Source: Erwinia_E haradaeae_I
Lineage (GTDB): Bacteria > Pseudomonadota > Gammaproteobacteria > Enterobacterales > Enterobacteriaceae
NCBI RefSeq assembly: GCF_900698925.1
Contig: NZ_LR217713.1
Coordinates: 186,001 to 250,000 of the forward strand
Direction: 5' to 3'
Length of the DNA: 64,000 nucleotides
Below the pieces are notes generated by a model. It was not told the origin of the DNA, did not search any database, and saw nothing but the letters and a program-made list of their open reading frames with translations. Made by a program: the position numbers and the translations under genes. Below are positions 20,027 through 29,898 of this stretch, piece by piece (the stretch's first letter is position 1; each line of letters begins with the position of its first letter).

Positions 20027-22624
20027 ATGAGTAATCTCATCCCTAAAATTAAACCGGTTAATATTGAAGAAGAATTAAAACACTCTTATCTGGATTATGC
20101 AATGTCGGTGATTGTTGGTCGTGCATTACCAGATGTTCGTGATGGTTTAAAACCAGTTCACCGTCGTGTACTTTATGCGATGAGTATTCTTGGTAATGAA
20201 TGGAATAAAGCCTATAAGAAATCAGCTCGTGTTGTTGGTGACGTAATTGGCAAATACCACCCACATGGTGACGTAGCTGTATATGAGACGATTGTCCGGA
20301 TGGCTCAGTCGTTTTCATTACGTTATAGATTAGTTGATGGACAAGGTAATTTTGGATCAGTTGATGGAGATTCTGCTGCAGCCATGCGATATACGGAAGT
20401 TCGTATGTCTAAAATTGCCCATGAGTTACTATCGGATTTAGATAAAGATACTGTTGATTTTGTACTAAACTATGATAGTACAGAAAAGATCCCATCTGTG
20501 ATGCCAACTCGGATTCCCAATCTTCTTATTAATGGATCTTCTGGTATTGCTGTTGGGATGGCTACAAATATTCCTCCGCATAATATTACCGAAGTTATTA
20601 ATGCTTGTTTAGCATATTTAAAAATCGACAATATTACTGTTGAAGGATTAATGAAATATATCCCAGGTCCTGATTTTCCTACTGCTGCTTTAATTCACGG
20701 TCGGGATGGAATTAATGAAGCTTATCGGACTGGGCGTGGGAAAATTTATATTCGTGCTCGTGCGGTAATTGAAGTAGATAGCAAAACAAAACGAGAAACG
20801 ATTATTGTTAATGAGATTCCTTATCAGGTAAATAAATCTCATTTAATTGAGAAAATTGCTGAATTAGTAAAAGATAAGCGTCTTAATGGTATTACTGCGT
20901 TAAGGGATGAATCTGATAAAGAAGGAATGAGGATTGTTATAGAAGTAAAGCGTGATGCGGTAGCTGGAGTTATATTAAATAATCTCTACTCATTAACTCA
21001 GTTACAGACTTCATTTTGTATCAATATGGTCGCTTTGCATCAAGGGCAACCGAAAATAATGTCATTAAAGGATATATTAGAAGCTTTTGTTCGCCATCGT
21101 CGTGAAGTTATTACTCGTCGTACATTGTTTGAGCTTCGTCAAGCGGGAGGTCGTGCTCATATTCTTGAAGGGTTAGCATTAGCTTTAGTGAACATTGATT
21201 CCGTGATTAAGTTAATTCGTTGTTCTTCTACACCAGCAGAGGCAAAATCAGGTTTACTAGAACGTAGATGGGACATGGGTAGTGTTTCTACAATGCTAAA
21301 TCCTGCTCTCTTGAAAACGGTTCAAGTACAGCCGTTAAACGCGTCGTCTCCTATATCTTCTGATCAGTATTATTTTACTGATCAACAAGCTCAAGCAATT
21401 TTAGATTTAAAGTTACAGAAACTTACTGGACTAGAACATGAAAAATTATTTTCAGAGTATAAGTCGTTATTAAAGAAGATGACTGGGCTTCGATGTGTTC
21501 TTGATAGCTCAGTTCGTTTGTTGGAAGTTATTTGTGAAGAATTAGAATTGGTTCGCTCGCAGTTTGGTGATAAGCGTCGCACTGAAATTACTTCGTCTAG
21601 CGCTAATATCAATATTTCAGATCTTATTCGTCAAGAAGAGGTAGTAGTTACATTATCTTATCAGGGATATATTAAATATCAGCCATTAGTTGTTTACGAA
21701 GCTCAACGGCGTGGTGGTAAGGGAAAATCAGCTGCGCGCATTAAAGAACAAGATTTTATTAATCGTCTATTAGTAGCTCATAGTCATGATACAATTTTAT
21801 GTTTTTCAAGTTTGGGTCGTTTATATTGGATTAAAGTTCATGAACTACCGGAAGCAAGTCGTGGTGCTCGGGGCCGGCCGATTGTCAATTTATTACCCCT
21901 GGTCGCTCATGAGCGTATTACTGCTCTTTTACCGGTTCGTGAATATTCTGAAGGTTGGAAGATCTTTATGGCTACTGCAAGTGGGATGGTCAAGAAAACA
22001 GCATTAGAGGAATTTAGGCGTCCACGTCATTCTGGTATTATTGCCGTTAAACTTCGTAATGAAGATGAATTAATTGGTGTGTCACTTACCAATGGTAATG
22101 ATGAGGCGATGCTTTTTTCTGCAGCGGGAAAAGTTGTTCGTTTTTCTGAAAATTCAGTTCGCACAATGGGTCGGATGGCTTCTGGGGTTCGTGGGATTAA
22201 GTTAACCGAGGGTGATCAGGTTGTTTCGCTCATTGTTCCGCGTGGTGATAGTGCTATTATGACTATTACCCAAAATGGTTATGGAAAGCGTACGCAGAAT
22301 CGAGCTTATCCTATTAAATCACGTGGGACGCAAGGTGTAATTTCGATTAAAGTTAGTAAACGGAATGGGTCAGTAGTTGGTGCTGTACAGGTTACTGATA
22401 GAGATCAGATTATGATGATTACTGATGCAGGTACTTTAGTTCGTACGCGTGTAGATGAGGTGAGTATAATTGGTCGCAATACGCAGGGTGTGATTTTAAT
22501 TCGTACTGCTATTGGGGAAAAAGTAGTCGGATTACAGCGAGTTGCTGAACCGATAGCTGAAGAAAATTTAGACCACATTACTAATATAGAACAGATAGGT
22601 AGTGATACTAGACTCTCAATATGA
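20027..22624 (+). CDS. gyrA: DNA gyrase subunit A
   Basis: Cleavage/rejoining subunit of gyrase, which introduces negative supercoils with GyrB. 865 residues (E. coli 875). The numbering matches E. coli through the winged-helix domain: catalytic Tyr122 is in AAAMRYTE. The quinolone pocket carries Val83 and Glu87 (E. coli Ser83 and Asp87). Tower and coiled-coil domains run to about residue 510; the C-terminal beta-pinwheel contains the GyrA box QRRGGKG near residue 560, needed for DNA wrapping. The acidic C-terminal tail is shortened. The stop is TGA, showing that UGA is a true stop here. A terminator-like hairpin follows at 22659. Confidence 0.97.
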   Translation: MSNLIPKIKPVNIEEELKHSYLDYAMSVIVGRALPDVRDGLKPVHRRVLYAMSILGNEWNKAYKKSARVVGDVIGKYHPHGDVAVYETIVRMAQSFSLRYRLVDGQGNFGSVDGDSAAAMRYTEVRMSKIAHELLSDLDKDTVDFVLNYDSTEKIPSVMPTRIPNLLINGSSGIAVGMATNIPPHNITEVINACLAYLKIDNITVEGLMKYIPGPDFPTAALIHGRDGINEAYRTGRGKIYIRARAVIEVDSKTKRETIIVNEIPYQVNKSHLIEKIAELVKDKRLNGITALRDESDKEGMRIVIEVKRDAVAGVILNNLYSLTQLQTSFCINMVALHQGQPKIMSLKDILEAFVRHRREVITRRTLFELRQAGGRAHILEGLALALVNIDSVIKLIRCSSTPAEAKSGLLERRWDMGSVSTMLNPALLKTVQVQPLNASSPISSDQYYFTDQQAQAILDLKLQKLTGLEHEKLFSEYKSLLKKMTGLRCVLDSSVRLLEVICEELELVRSQFGDKRRTEITSSSANINISDLIRQEEVVVTLSYQGYIKYQPLVVYEAQRRGGKGKSAARIKEQDFINRLLVAHSHDTILCFSSLGRLYWIKVHELPEASRGARGRPIVNLLPLVAHERITALLPVREYSEGWKIFMATASGMVKKTALEEFRRPRHSGIIAVKLRNEDELIGVSLTNGNDEAMLFSAAGKVVRFSENSVRTMGRMASGVRGIKLTEGDQVVSLIVPRGDSAIMTITQNGYGKRTQNRAYPIKSRGTQGVISIKVSKRNGSVVGAVQVTDRDQIMMITDAGTLVRTRVDEVSIIGRNTQGVILIRTAIGEKVVGLQRVAEPIAEENLDHITNIEQIGSDTRLSI

Positions 22625-23377
22625 TATTGATATAGCGCCATCTTAGAGAATAATCCTGAATAGCCTTTCAATTGTACTTTTGCAAGGCTATTTTATTAAG
22701 AAAAATTTAATTATATTATAATATCTATTTTTAATATTATTTTACTAGGATTATTAGTGTTATTATTTTTCCATAATTTTAAGACATGGATAATTTATAT
22801 CGGTTATGAGGTCTACCTTTGTAGAAGAAGTTATAATATGTACTGAGTTTTTATCTCTAAAAAAATACTCTGTAGAACTGTTAATATTTTGATTAAGGTG
22901 AATATATTATTCATATTATATTATTTTGATCACATAAGTCTGATAGATATATTTTATAGCGTTTTTTAATTTTTTTAGTGCGCTTTAGTTTTTCATTAAT
23001 CAGTATTTAGGATTTAGGATCTAAATTAATGTATAAGGTTTTTTATATATAAATTATTTGAAGGTTTATTTGATAAGTTCGTTTTAGTTATATAAAGATC
23101 AGTGGAATATCTTTAGAATTTTTTAGAAAGTGTTTGATTATCTCATTACTCAATATTCATAGTGTCATATTTATATATATTCATATTAAGTAAATAAGTC
23201 TGTTAATAGTGGATAAAGTCAACTGATTTTTTTAGTAAATTAATTACATGAGTTGCCATAAAGTGATTGAGTTTCTATGAAAATTAAGTAAATATATTGG
23301 AATATTATATTTATAATATAATTATAGATTATTTTTATTTTTAAAGATTGTTATTGAGTTAATTTGGCTAATGAAAG
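22625..23377. other. Convergent spacer between gyrA and guaA
   Basis: 753 bases containing the likely gyrA terminator (22659-22697). Otherwise AT-rich with nothing recognised. Confidence 0.6.
22659..22697 (+). terminator. Probable gyrA transcription terminator
   Basis: Perfect 9-bp stem AATAGCCTT (22659-22667) / AAGGCTATT (22684-22692) with a 16-base loop, followed by TTATT, 35 bases after the gyrA stop. The loop is long and the U-run short, so efficiency is uncertain. Confidence 0.6.
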
Positions 23378-24958
23378 CTATTCCCATTCAATGGTAGCTG
23401 GTGGTTTTCCAGAAATGTCATATACGACACGAGAGATTCCTTTTATTTCATTTATTATGCGATTTGAGACATGAGCAAGAAAATCGTGAGTCAAATAAGC
23501 CCATTGCGCAGTCATAAAGTCAATCGTTTCAACAGCGCGTAAAGCTATAACCCAATCATATTTTCGCTCATCACCCATAATTCCAACAGAACGAATGGGA
23601 AGAAAAACAGCAAATGCTTGGCTGATTTGATCATATAAGTTAGCATGATGTAATTCTTCAATAAATATTGAGTCAGCATAGCGTAAAAGATCGCAATATT
23701 CTTTTTTAACATGACCTAAAATTCGTACTGCAAGGCCTGGTCCTGGAAAAGGATGACGAGCTATCATGGACTTGGGTAAACCAAGTTCTAGTCCGATCTT
23801 CTTGATTTCATCTTTAAAGAGTGTTTTAACAGGCTCCACCAGGCGCAGTTTCATCTTTTTTGGCAGACCGCCAACATTGTGATGTGATTTAATCATGCGT
23901 GTTGTAGTATTGTTAGACATAGCAGATTCAATGATATCAGGATAGATAGTTCCTTGGGCTAACCATTGTATATCGCAGAGTTTTGAGGCTTCTTCGTCAA
24001 AGATTTCCACAAATACTCGCCCAATAATTTTTCGTTTTTCTTCTGGGTCTTCTATGTTATCGAGAGAATTAAGAAAACGTTGTTCTGCTTCTATATGTAA
24101 AACATTAAGACCAAGGTGATTAGAAAACATTGTCATGACTTGAGTTGCTTCATGAAGGCGAAGAAGTCCATTATCGATGAAGATACAAGTCAGATTCTTG
24201 CCTATAGCGCGATGCAGTAAAAGCGCTGCAACTGCAGAGTCAATACCACCAGAGAGACCAATGATTACCTTGTCATGACCTAATGTTTTTTTGAGAGAAA
24301 TAATAGTATCATCAATAATATTGGCTGGAGTCCACAAGGCCGTGCATTTACAGATGTTATTGACAAAGTTTTTTAATAAGTTTTTTCCTTGATGCGTTTG
24401 TGTCACTTCTGGATGAAATTGTACACCGTAGAAACGTTTTTGTTCGTTTGCTATGATAGAAAATGGACAATTGTTAGTTGTAGCTATAAGGGTAAAACCC
24501 TCTGGAATTATCGTGACAATATCACAATGACTCATCCATACATTAAGTATTATTTTATTATTGATATTAATTATATCTTTAAGATCGAAGATTAAAGGGC
24601 TGTCTTTTATAATTTCAACTTGAGCATGACCAAATTCACGTTTATTGGCAGTTAGCACTTGGCCACCAAGCTGTATTGTCATAATTTGCATGCCATAGCA
24701 GATGCCTAGAATAGGGATGTCAGAATAAAATATACAATCGGGAGCTCGAGGGCTATTACAAGAGATGCTACTTTCTGGACCTCCTGAAAGGATGATTCCA
24801 TTTGGATTAAATGATTCAATTTGTTGTTTAGTTACATTCCAGTCCCATAGTTCACAATATATTCCAAGTTCTCGTATTCGGCGAGCAATAAGAACGGTAT
24901 ATTGTGAACCAAAATCTATGATAAGAATGCGATCTTTATGCATATTTTTTAGATTCAT
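23378..24958 (-). CDS. guaA: GMP synthase (glutamine-hydrolysing)
   Basis: Converts XMP to GMP using glutamine and ATP. 526 residues (E. coli 525). The class I glutamine amidotransferase domain (about 1-205) has catalytic Cys in GICYGMQ and His/Glu in GVQFHPEVT. The ATP pyrophosphatase domain has the P-loop-like GLSGGIDSAVAALL near residue 235, and the C-terminal dimerisation domain ends at the conserved SGKPPATIEWE. Second gene of guaB-guaA, 89 bases after guaB, as in E. coli. With Apt and Tdk it suggests a kept, partly salvage-based nucleotide supply. Confidence 0.97.
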   Translation of the reverse strand: MNLKNMHKDRILIIDFGSQYTVLIARRIRELGIYCELWDWNVTKQQIESFNPNGIILSGGPESSISCNSPRAPDCIFYSDIPILGICYGMQIMTIQLGGQVLTANKREFGHAQVEIIKDSPLIFDLKDIININNKIILNVWMSHCDIVTIIPEGFTLIATTNNCPFSIIANEQKRFYGVQFHPEVTQTHQGKNLLKNFVNNICKCTALWTPANIIDDTIISLKKTLGHDKVIIGLSGGIDSAVAALLLHRAIGKNLTCIFIDNGLLRLHEATQVMTMFSNHLGLNVLHIEAEQRFLNSLDNIEDPEEKRKIIGRVFVEIFDEEASKLCDIQWLAQGTIYPDIIESAMSNNTTTRMIKSHHNVGGLPKKMKLRLVEPVKTLFKDEIKKIGLELGLPKSMIARHPFPGPGLAVRILGHVKKEYCDLLRYADSIFIEELHHANLYDQISQAFAVFLPIRSVGIMGDERKYDWVIALRAVETIDFMTAQWAYLTHDFLAHVSNRIINEIKGISRVVYDISGKPPATIEWE

Positions 24959-25047
24959 TTGGGTATCCTAAGACTAAGTTATATGTGATATGATTCATGA
25001 TATGTAAGAACAAGACTGTATCTTAGATAAGGGGCCAGAATGTATTG

Positions 25048-26514
25048 TCAGGTATCCATGCGATAATTTGGAGATTCTTTAGTAATAGTTACATCATGGA
25101 CATGACTTTCTGAAACTCCTGCTCTACTAACACGAACAAATTCTGGTATGGTTCGTAATTCTTCAATTGTAGCACACCCTGTTAACCCCATACAGGATCG
25201 TAGTCCGCCCATTTGTTGATATATGATTTCTTTCAAGAGTCCTTTATAAGGCACTCGCCCTTCGATACCTTCTGGAACGAATTTCTTGATTGTACTTTGA
25301 GCTTGGAAATAACGATCAGAAGATCCTTGATGCATTGCGCTTATTGATCCCATTCCCCGGTAAGATTTAAATGAACGACCTTGATATAATTCAATATTTC
25401 CTGGTGATTCTTCAGTACCGGCGAGCATTGCGCCTACCATTACTACTGCTGCTCCAGCGGCGATAGCTTTAGCGATATCACCAGAGAAGCGGATCCCTCC
25501 ATCGGCTATAATAGGAATCTCCAACCCATGAAGAGCTTCGTTAGCATCTGATATTGCGGTAATTTGTGGTACACCTACGCCAGTTACAACACGGGTAGTA
25601 CAAATCGATCCTGGCCCAACACCAACTTTAACAGCATTAACACCTGCTTTGGCCAGTGCAAGCGCTCCAGCTCCTGTCGCTACATTACCACCAATAATTT
25701 GTAAATTAGGATAGCTTGCGCGTGTTGATCGGATTTGTTGTAGTACATTTTCGGAATGTCCATGTGAGGAGTCAATCAGCAAAACATCAATTCCAGCTGA
25801 AATTAAAGAATCGATACGTTCTTCATTATTTTTATTAATTCCAACAGCTGCTCCAACACGTAGGCGACCTTCGTCATCTTTACAAGCATGAGGTTTTTGT
25901 TCTGCTTTTTGAAAGTCTTTAACTGTAATCATGCCTAATAATTGAAAATTATTATTGACTACTAGAACTTTTTCTACACGATTTTCATGCATTTTTTGTA
26001 GAACTATTTGACGTGTTTCACCTTCCTTAACGGTGACTAAATTTTCTTTTCGAGTCATCACTGCAGATACTGGTAGTTTAAGATTAGTAACGAAGCGCAC
26101 GTCACGTCTGGTTATGATGCCGTCAAGTTGCTGATTGTGATTAACAACTGGATAACCAGCGAATCCATTAAGTTCAGTTAGCATCTTAACTTCTTCTAGT
26201 GAAGTCGTTGGTAACACGGTTTGAGGGTTAGTTACAACTCCGCTTTCATATTTTTTTACCTTTCGAACCTCTTCTACTTGGTGTAATGTAGACATGTTTT
26301 TATGAATAAATCCAAGCCCGCCCTCTTGGGCTATTGCAATAGCTAAGTTAGATTCAGTTACAGTGTCCATCGCTGCGGAGATCATCGGGATATTGAGACG
26401 GATAGATGTAGTTAGCCAAGTAGTAAGGTCGGCTGTGTGTGGTAATACTTTTGAGTGAGCTGGAACAAGAAGAACATCATCAAATGTTAGGGTTTCTTTC
26501 GTAATTCTTAGCAT
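25048..26514 (-). CDS. guaB: IMP dehydrogenase
   Basis: NAD-dependent oxidation of IMP to XMP, the first committed step to GMP. 488 residues, the E. coli length. (beta/alpha)8 barrel interrupted by a CBS pair at about 95-205; catalytic Cys in GPGSICTTRVVTG near residue 305; substrate loop RSFKSYRGMGS; mobile flap near residue 400. First gene of the guaBA operon. A perfect 17-bp dyad overlaps a TATAAT just upstream (26553-26572). Confidence 0.97.
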   Translation of the reverse strand: MLRITKETLTFDDVLLVPAHSKVLPHTADLTTWLTTSIRLNIPMISAAMDTVTESNLAIAIAQEGGLGFIHKNMSTLHQVEEVRKVKKYESGVVTNPQTVLPTTSLEEVKMLTELNGFAGYPVVNHNQQLDGIITRRDVRFVTNLKLPVSAVMTRKENLVTVKEGETRQIVLQKMHENRVEKVLVVNNNFQLLGMITVKDFQKAEQKPHACKDDEGRLRVGAAVGINKNNEERIDSLISAGIDVLLIDSSHGHSENVLQQIRSTRASYPNLQIIGGNVATGAGALALAKAGVNAVKVGVGPGSICTTRVVTGVGVPQITAISDANEALHGLEIPIIADGGIRFSGDIAKAIAAGAAVVMVGAMLAGTEESPGNIELYQGRSFKSYRGMGSISAMHQGSSDRYFQAQSTIKKFVPEGIEGRVPYKGLLKEIIYQQMGGLRSCMGLTGCATIEELRTIPEFVRVSRAGVSESHVHDVTITKESPNYRMDT

Positions 26515-26552
26515 GGCAATATCTCAATGTAGAAGTAAATCAAAGGATTCAA

Positions 26553-26572
26553 AATATTGCAGCAATATTATA
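26553..26572 (-). promoter_or_regulatory. guaB -10 box with overlapping 17-bp dyad
   Basis: On the minus strand a perfect TATAAT (26572-26567) lies about 50 bases before guaB and overlaps a perfect palindrome AATATTGC-A-GCAATATT (26553-26569) that would sit at the transcription start. No good -35 was found. E. coli guaBA is repressed by PurR, but this dyad does not fit the PurR consensus, so the binder is unknown. Confidence 0.4.
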
Positions 26573-28445
26573 CAGGCTCTAATCTATTGCCTCCAGCATT
26601 TTTGATGTTAACTTGTATTTATCTGTAATGATATTTATCATATTATGTATAATTTTTATATCTTTAAGCGGCATTTAGATGATTTATTATCAACTAGTGT
26701 ATGTTTGCTTATAAATATTATTAATAGAATTTTAGTTTAAATATTTCTTAATATACATTTTTTCTATTTTATGTAGCATTAAGTTTTCTGAATTTATATT
26801 TCGTTCTAAATTTTTATATTATTTATTTGTTAAAACAGGTTATAGGAGATTCATCCTATAATAATTAATAAATAGAATCTTATTATTATTCTATAATTGC
26901 AGTAAATTGTTTATAGTATAAGTATATAGACATATTTTTAAATCAATATTCAGGTTTGTATATATCGAAGAGTATAAGTCAATTGTTGTAAGATTTCTGC
27001 AAGTTAGTTAGACACAGTGTTATGAAATTTTGTTATTTTTGTATACTTTGAAAAATAATGTATTTGATATATTAAGTCTAGTAGAATTTTATTCTACACA
27101 TAAATAACTAAATTTTAAATGATTTACTATTATTTTGCGGATAAGTATCTTAATATAGGTTTGATCTATATTTTTTGTAAAAATATTATTTCGTTTAGAG
27201 TGTAAAATGTTAGAGGAGTTGATATATATAGAGATTTTTATCCATTATTATTTTTTTAAGATAATATATAAGATATTGAATTTTGTAGAGATATTGTTAG
27301 GTATATTGATGTTTTTCTGAGTAAGTAACAAGGAAAATTAGAGGAAAGATTTTATCTTAAAATCGATACTGATTAGACTGCAATTAAAAAGTAGAATTAT
27401 ATTATGTTATGAATACTATTGGTGTGGATAGTATAATCAGAATGATGTCTTAATTATTTTATGTGAAGAAATATAGGTGATTCATTTTAATAACCAGGCG
27501 TTTTTTTATTATAGTGGTTAGGAAATAGTATACAGATACCATGATTCATTGGGATTTATCTAAACATTATTTTATTATTTTATTTTATCCAATTAGAAAT
27601 TTAAGTTTTATTTAAGTTTTACGATAAGAGTTGTTATGATCAATTCTTTGTCTAGTAGTTTTTTCAGAATTATTCCATAAATTAGGACATTCATTTTTTC
27701 TTTATAAAAAATTTAAATATAAATCTTAGTTATTTAGATGGATTTAACATAAGTATGATGTAAAGATGGAGTGATTTAGTTAGGTCTCTCTAAAAAGATT
27801 AGAAAATTGAGAATACTTATGATAAAGGATTTTATCAGAATCATTTATTTAATTACTGTTTTTAATTTTATTAAAAATGAAGGGGTGTAAGTTTATAATA
27901 ATTATCTATTAATAGATGATAAAAAATTAAATGATAATTTTTATTATATTTATATAGCTTGATTCATTGTAAGACGTTTTAGAATCATTTTTTAAGATAT
28001 GAATCTCCTTATATCAATATACTTTTGTACTCTAATATTCTTTTTAGTTTCTTATTGTTTTTAGTTTATTTTGTATCCCTTTGTGTTGCAATAGAATAAA
28101 ATGATCATTTTATTATTGAGTTTTAAAGAATTCTTGATCGAGTTTTCTTAAATTTAGAATTAATACTCTTATCTTAAAAATAATTTTACTATATAGAAGG
28201 TTATGAAAGAAGCAATACTTATTTTCTATGGAAAAATTCTTTTAGTAGAAATGAATAATAATATCTGCATCATCATGCTATGATGCGCGATATTCATGTG
28301 ATTTCTTATTTTATGTAAAATAAACATAAGAAAAGTATTTAGTAAATTATCGATGAGTTGTCTGTATTATTTTGTGAATCATTTCATGTATTTTAAATAT
28401 TGTTAAGTTTTATTGTTTATATTTTATCCCATGATATTCAGATAT

Positions 28446-28486
28446 TTCCTGAACTATAATGAGTTTTTATCAACTATATTCAGGAA
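28446..28486. promoter_or_regulatory. Inverted repeat flanking a -10-like box upstream of apt
   Basis: TTCCTGAA (28446-28453) and TTCAGGAA (28479-28486) flank 25 bases containing TATAAT (28455-28460), about 120 bases before the apt start. Could be an operator pair or a long-looped hairpin; chance is not excluded. Confidence 0.3.
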
Positions 28487-28578
28487 GCCGGTATATTTTT
28501 TTCTTTAAAAAAATTATAATTTTGATATAAGAAGTAATATTAATATATCATTTGTATATAACTTTACTAGGCTATTTA

Positions 28579-29142
28579 ATGACTAACACTACGATTCAGC
28601 TTGAATTTCTCAAGAATAGTATCAAAAGTATTCCGGATTATCCGGAGCCTGGAATAATTTTTCAAGATATTACTAGTTTATTAGCGGATCCAAAAGCTTT
28701 TGCACTGAGCGTCCATCTAGTGGTTGAGCGTTATCGTAATTCTAGGATTAGTAAAGTTATGGGCCCTGAGGCTCGTGGATTTTTGTTTGGCGCTCCTATT
28801 GCTTTGGAGCTTGGGGTTGGTTTTTTACCAGTACGTAAATCCGGAAAGCTGCCTCGTAAAACTTTTTCTGAGAACTATGCATTGGAATATGGCTCTGGTG
28901 TGTTAGAGGTGCACTGTGATGCAATCCAGCCTGGGGAGGTCGTACTAGTAGTAGATGATGTATTAGCTACTGGTGGTACTATTGAAGCAACAATTAAGCT
29001 CATTCGTCGCGCTGGAGGTTATATTATAGATGCTGCTTTCATTATAAGTCTCTTTGATTTAGGGGGTGAAGCACGTTTGAAAGATTATGGTGTTAAGAGT
29101 TATTCTCTCCTTAGGTTTCCTGGAAAATCGTCTATAATGTAA
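28579..29142 (+). CDS. apt: Adenine phosphoribosyltransferase
   Basis: Salvages adenine to AMP using PRPP. 187 residues from ATG 28579 (E. coli 183). The start is set by MTNTTIQLEFLKNSIKSI, which matches the E. coli N terminus without a gap; the nine extra upstream codons are rejected. The PRPP-binding loop is VLVVDDVLATGGTIEA near residue 120, and the ARGFLFG flexible-loop motif lies near residue 65. Four extra C-terminal residues. Upstream of dnaX as in E. coli, but 750 bases away. Confidence 0.95.
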   Translation: MTNTTIQLEFLKNSIKSIPDYPEPGIIFQDITSLLADPKAFALSVHLVVERYRNSRISKVMGPEARGFLFGAPIALELGVGFLPVRKSGKLPRKTFSENYALEYGSGVLEVHCDAIQPGEVVLVVDDVLATGGTIEATIKLIRRAGGYIIDAAFIISLFDLGGEARLKDYGVKSYSLLRFPGKSSIM

Positions 29143-29898
29143 TGGATAGGTCAGATATTCTCATCGTTAGCAATATTGATTACATTTATTTGAGTTTATA
29201 ATATTGTCAAAAATAATAAGAGTAATGTTAATAATGATATAATGTTGTGCTATGTTGCGTGTTGCAAAAGGAACTTATTTTACACTACATATTTACTATA
29301 TATGGTTCTAGTACTAATTTATTAAAAAAACAGATACATGGGTTAATAATATAACATTTTGAATGTAGTTGTATTCAATAGACGAATAGTATCACATCAA
29401 GGATATTATGATCAGTATCATATCCTGAGTAGAATGTTAGTGGGTTAGTCTGATTGTTATGATTTTTAGATTATAAAGAAATTATAATTCTAAGTTTATT
29501 GGCGTATTGATGTATTTGATCAACATGTATAAGTCTAGTATTCGTTATTCTATCATATGGCCCTTCTGTAAATTTATATTAGATGTTTGATCTATATTAG
29601 AATGGAAGAGAGATTAATAACTGTCTTATTTGAATTGAGAAAGGTTTTATTTTGATGTTTCTTGTATTAATTAATAGAAATAAGTATCTATTCATAACAT
29701 GAAATACACGGAAAGTGAGAAGAACAGGTAGTAGAGATTATTAATCTATCAAAAAGAATATTATCTATTAAATTAATCTCTATATGGAATAGATGGAATA
29801 GATAGACAGAATAGATAGTAATGATTTATTATTTTAATTTTACTATTTTAGTTATTTTCTTATGAAGTTTTTTTATATTCTATGGTTGGACAAGTGGT
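29143..29898. other. Spacer between apt and dnaX
   Basis: 756 AT-rich bases. Short slippage-type repeats of AATAGAT at about 29784-29817. No gene or fossil recognised. Confidence 0.55.

Larger units (their letters stand above)
26515..28578. other. 2.1 kb spacer between guaB and apt (divergent)
   Basis: No intact gene. E. coli has xseA divergent from guaB; I could not recognise a remnant. It holds the guaB promoter/dyad at the left end and an 8-bp inverted repeat around a TATAAT at the right end. Confidence 0.55.
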
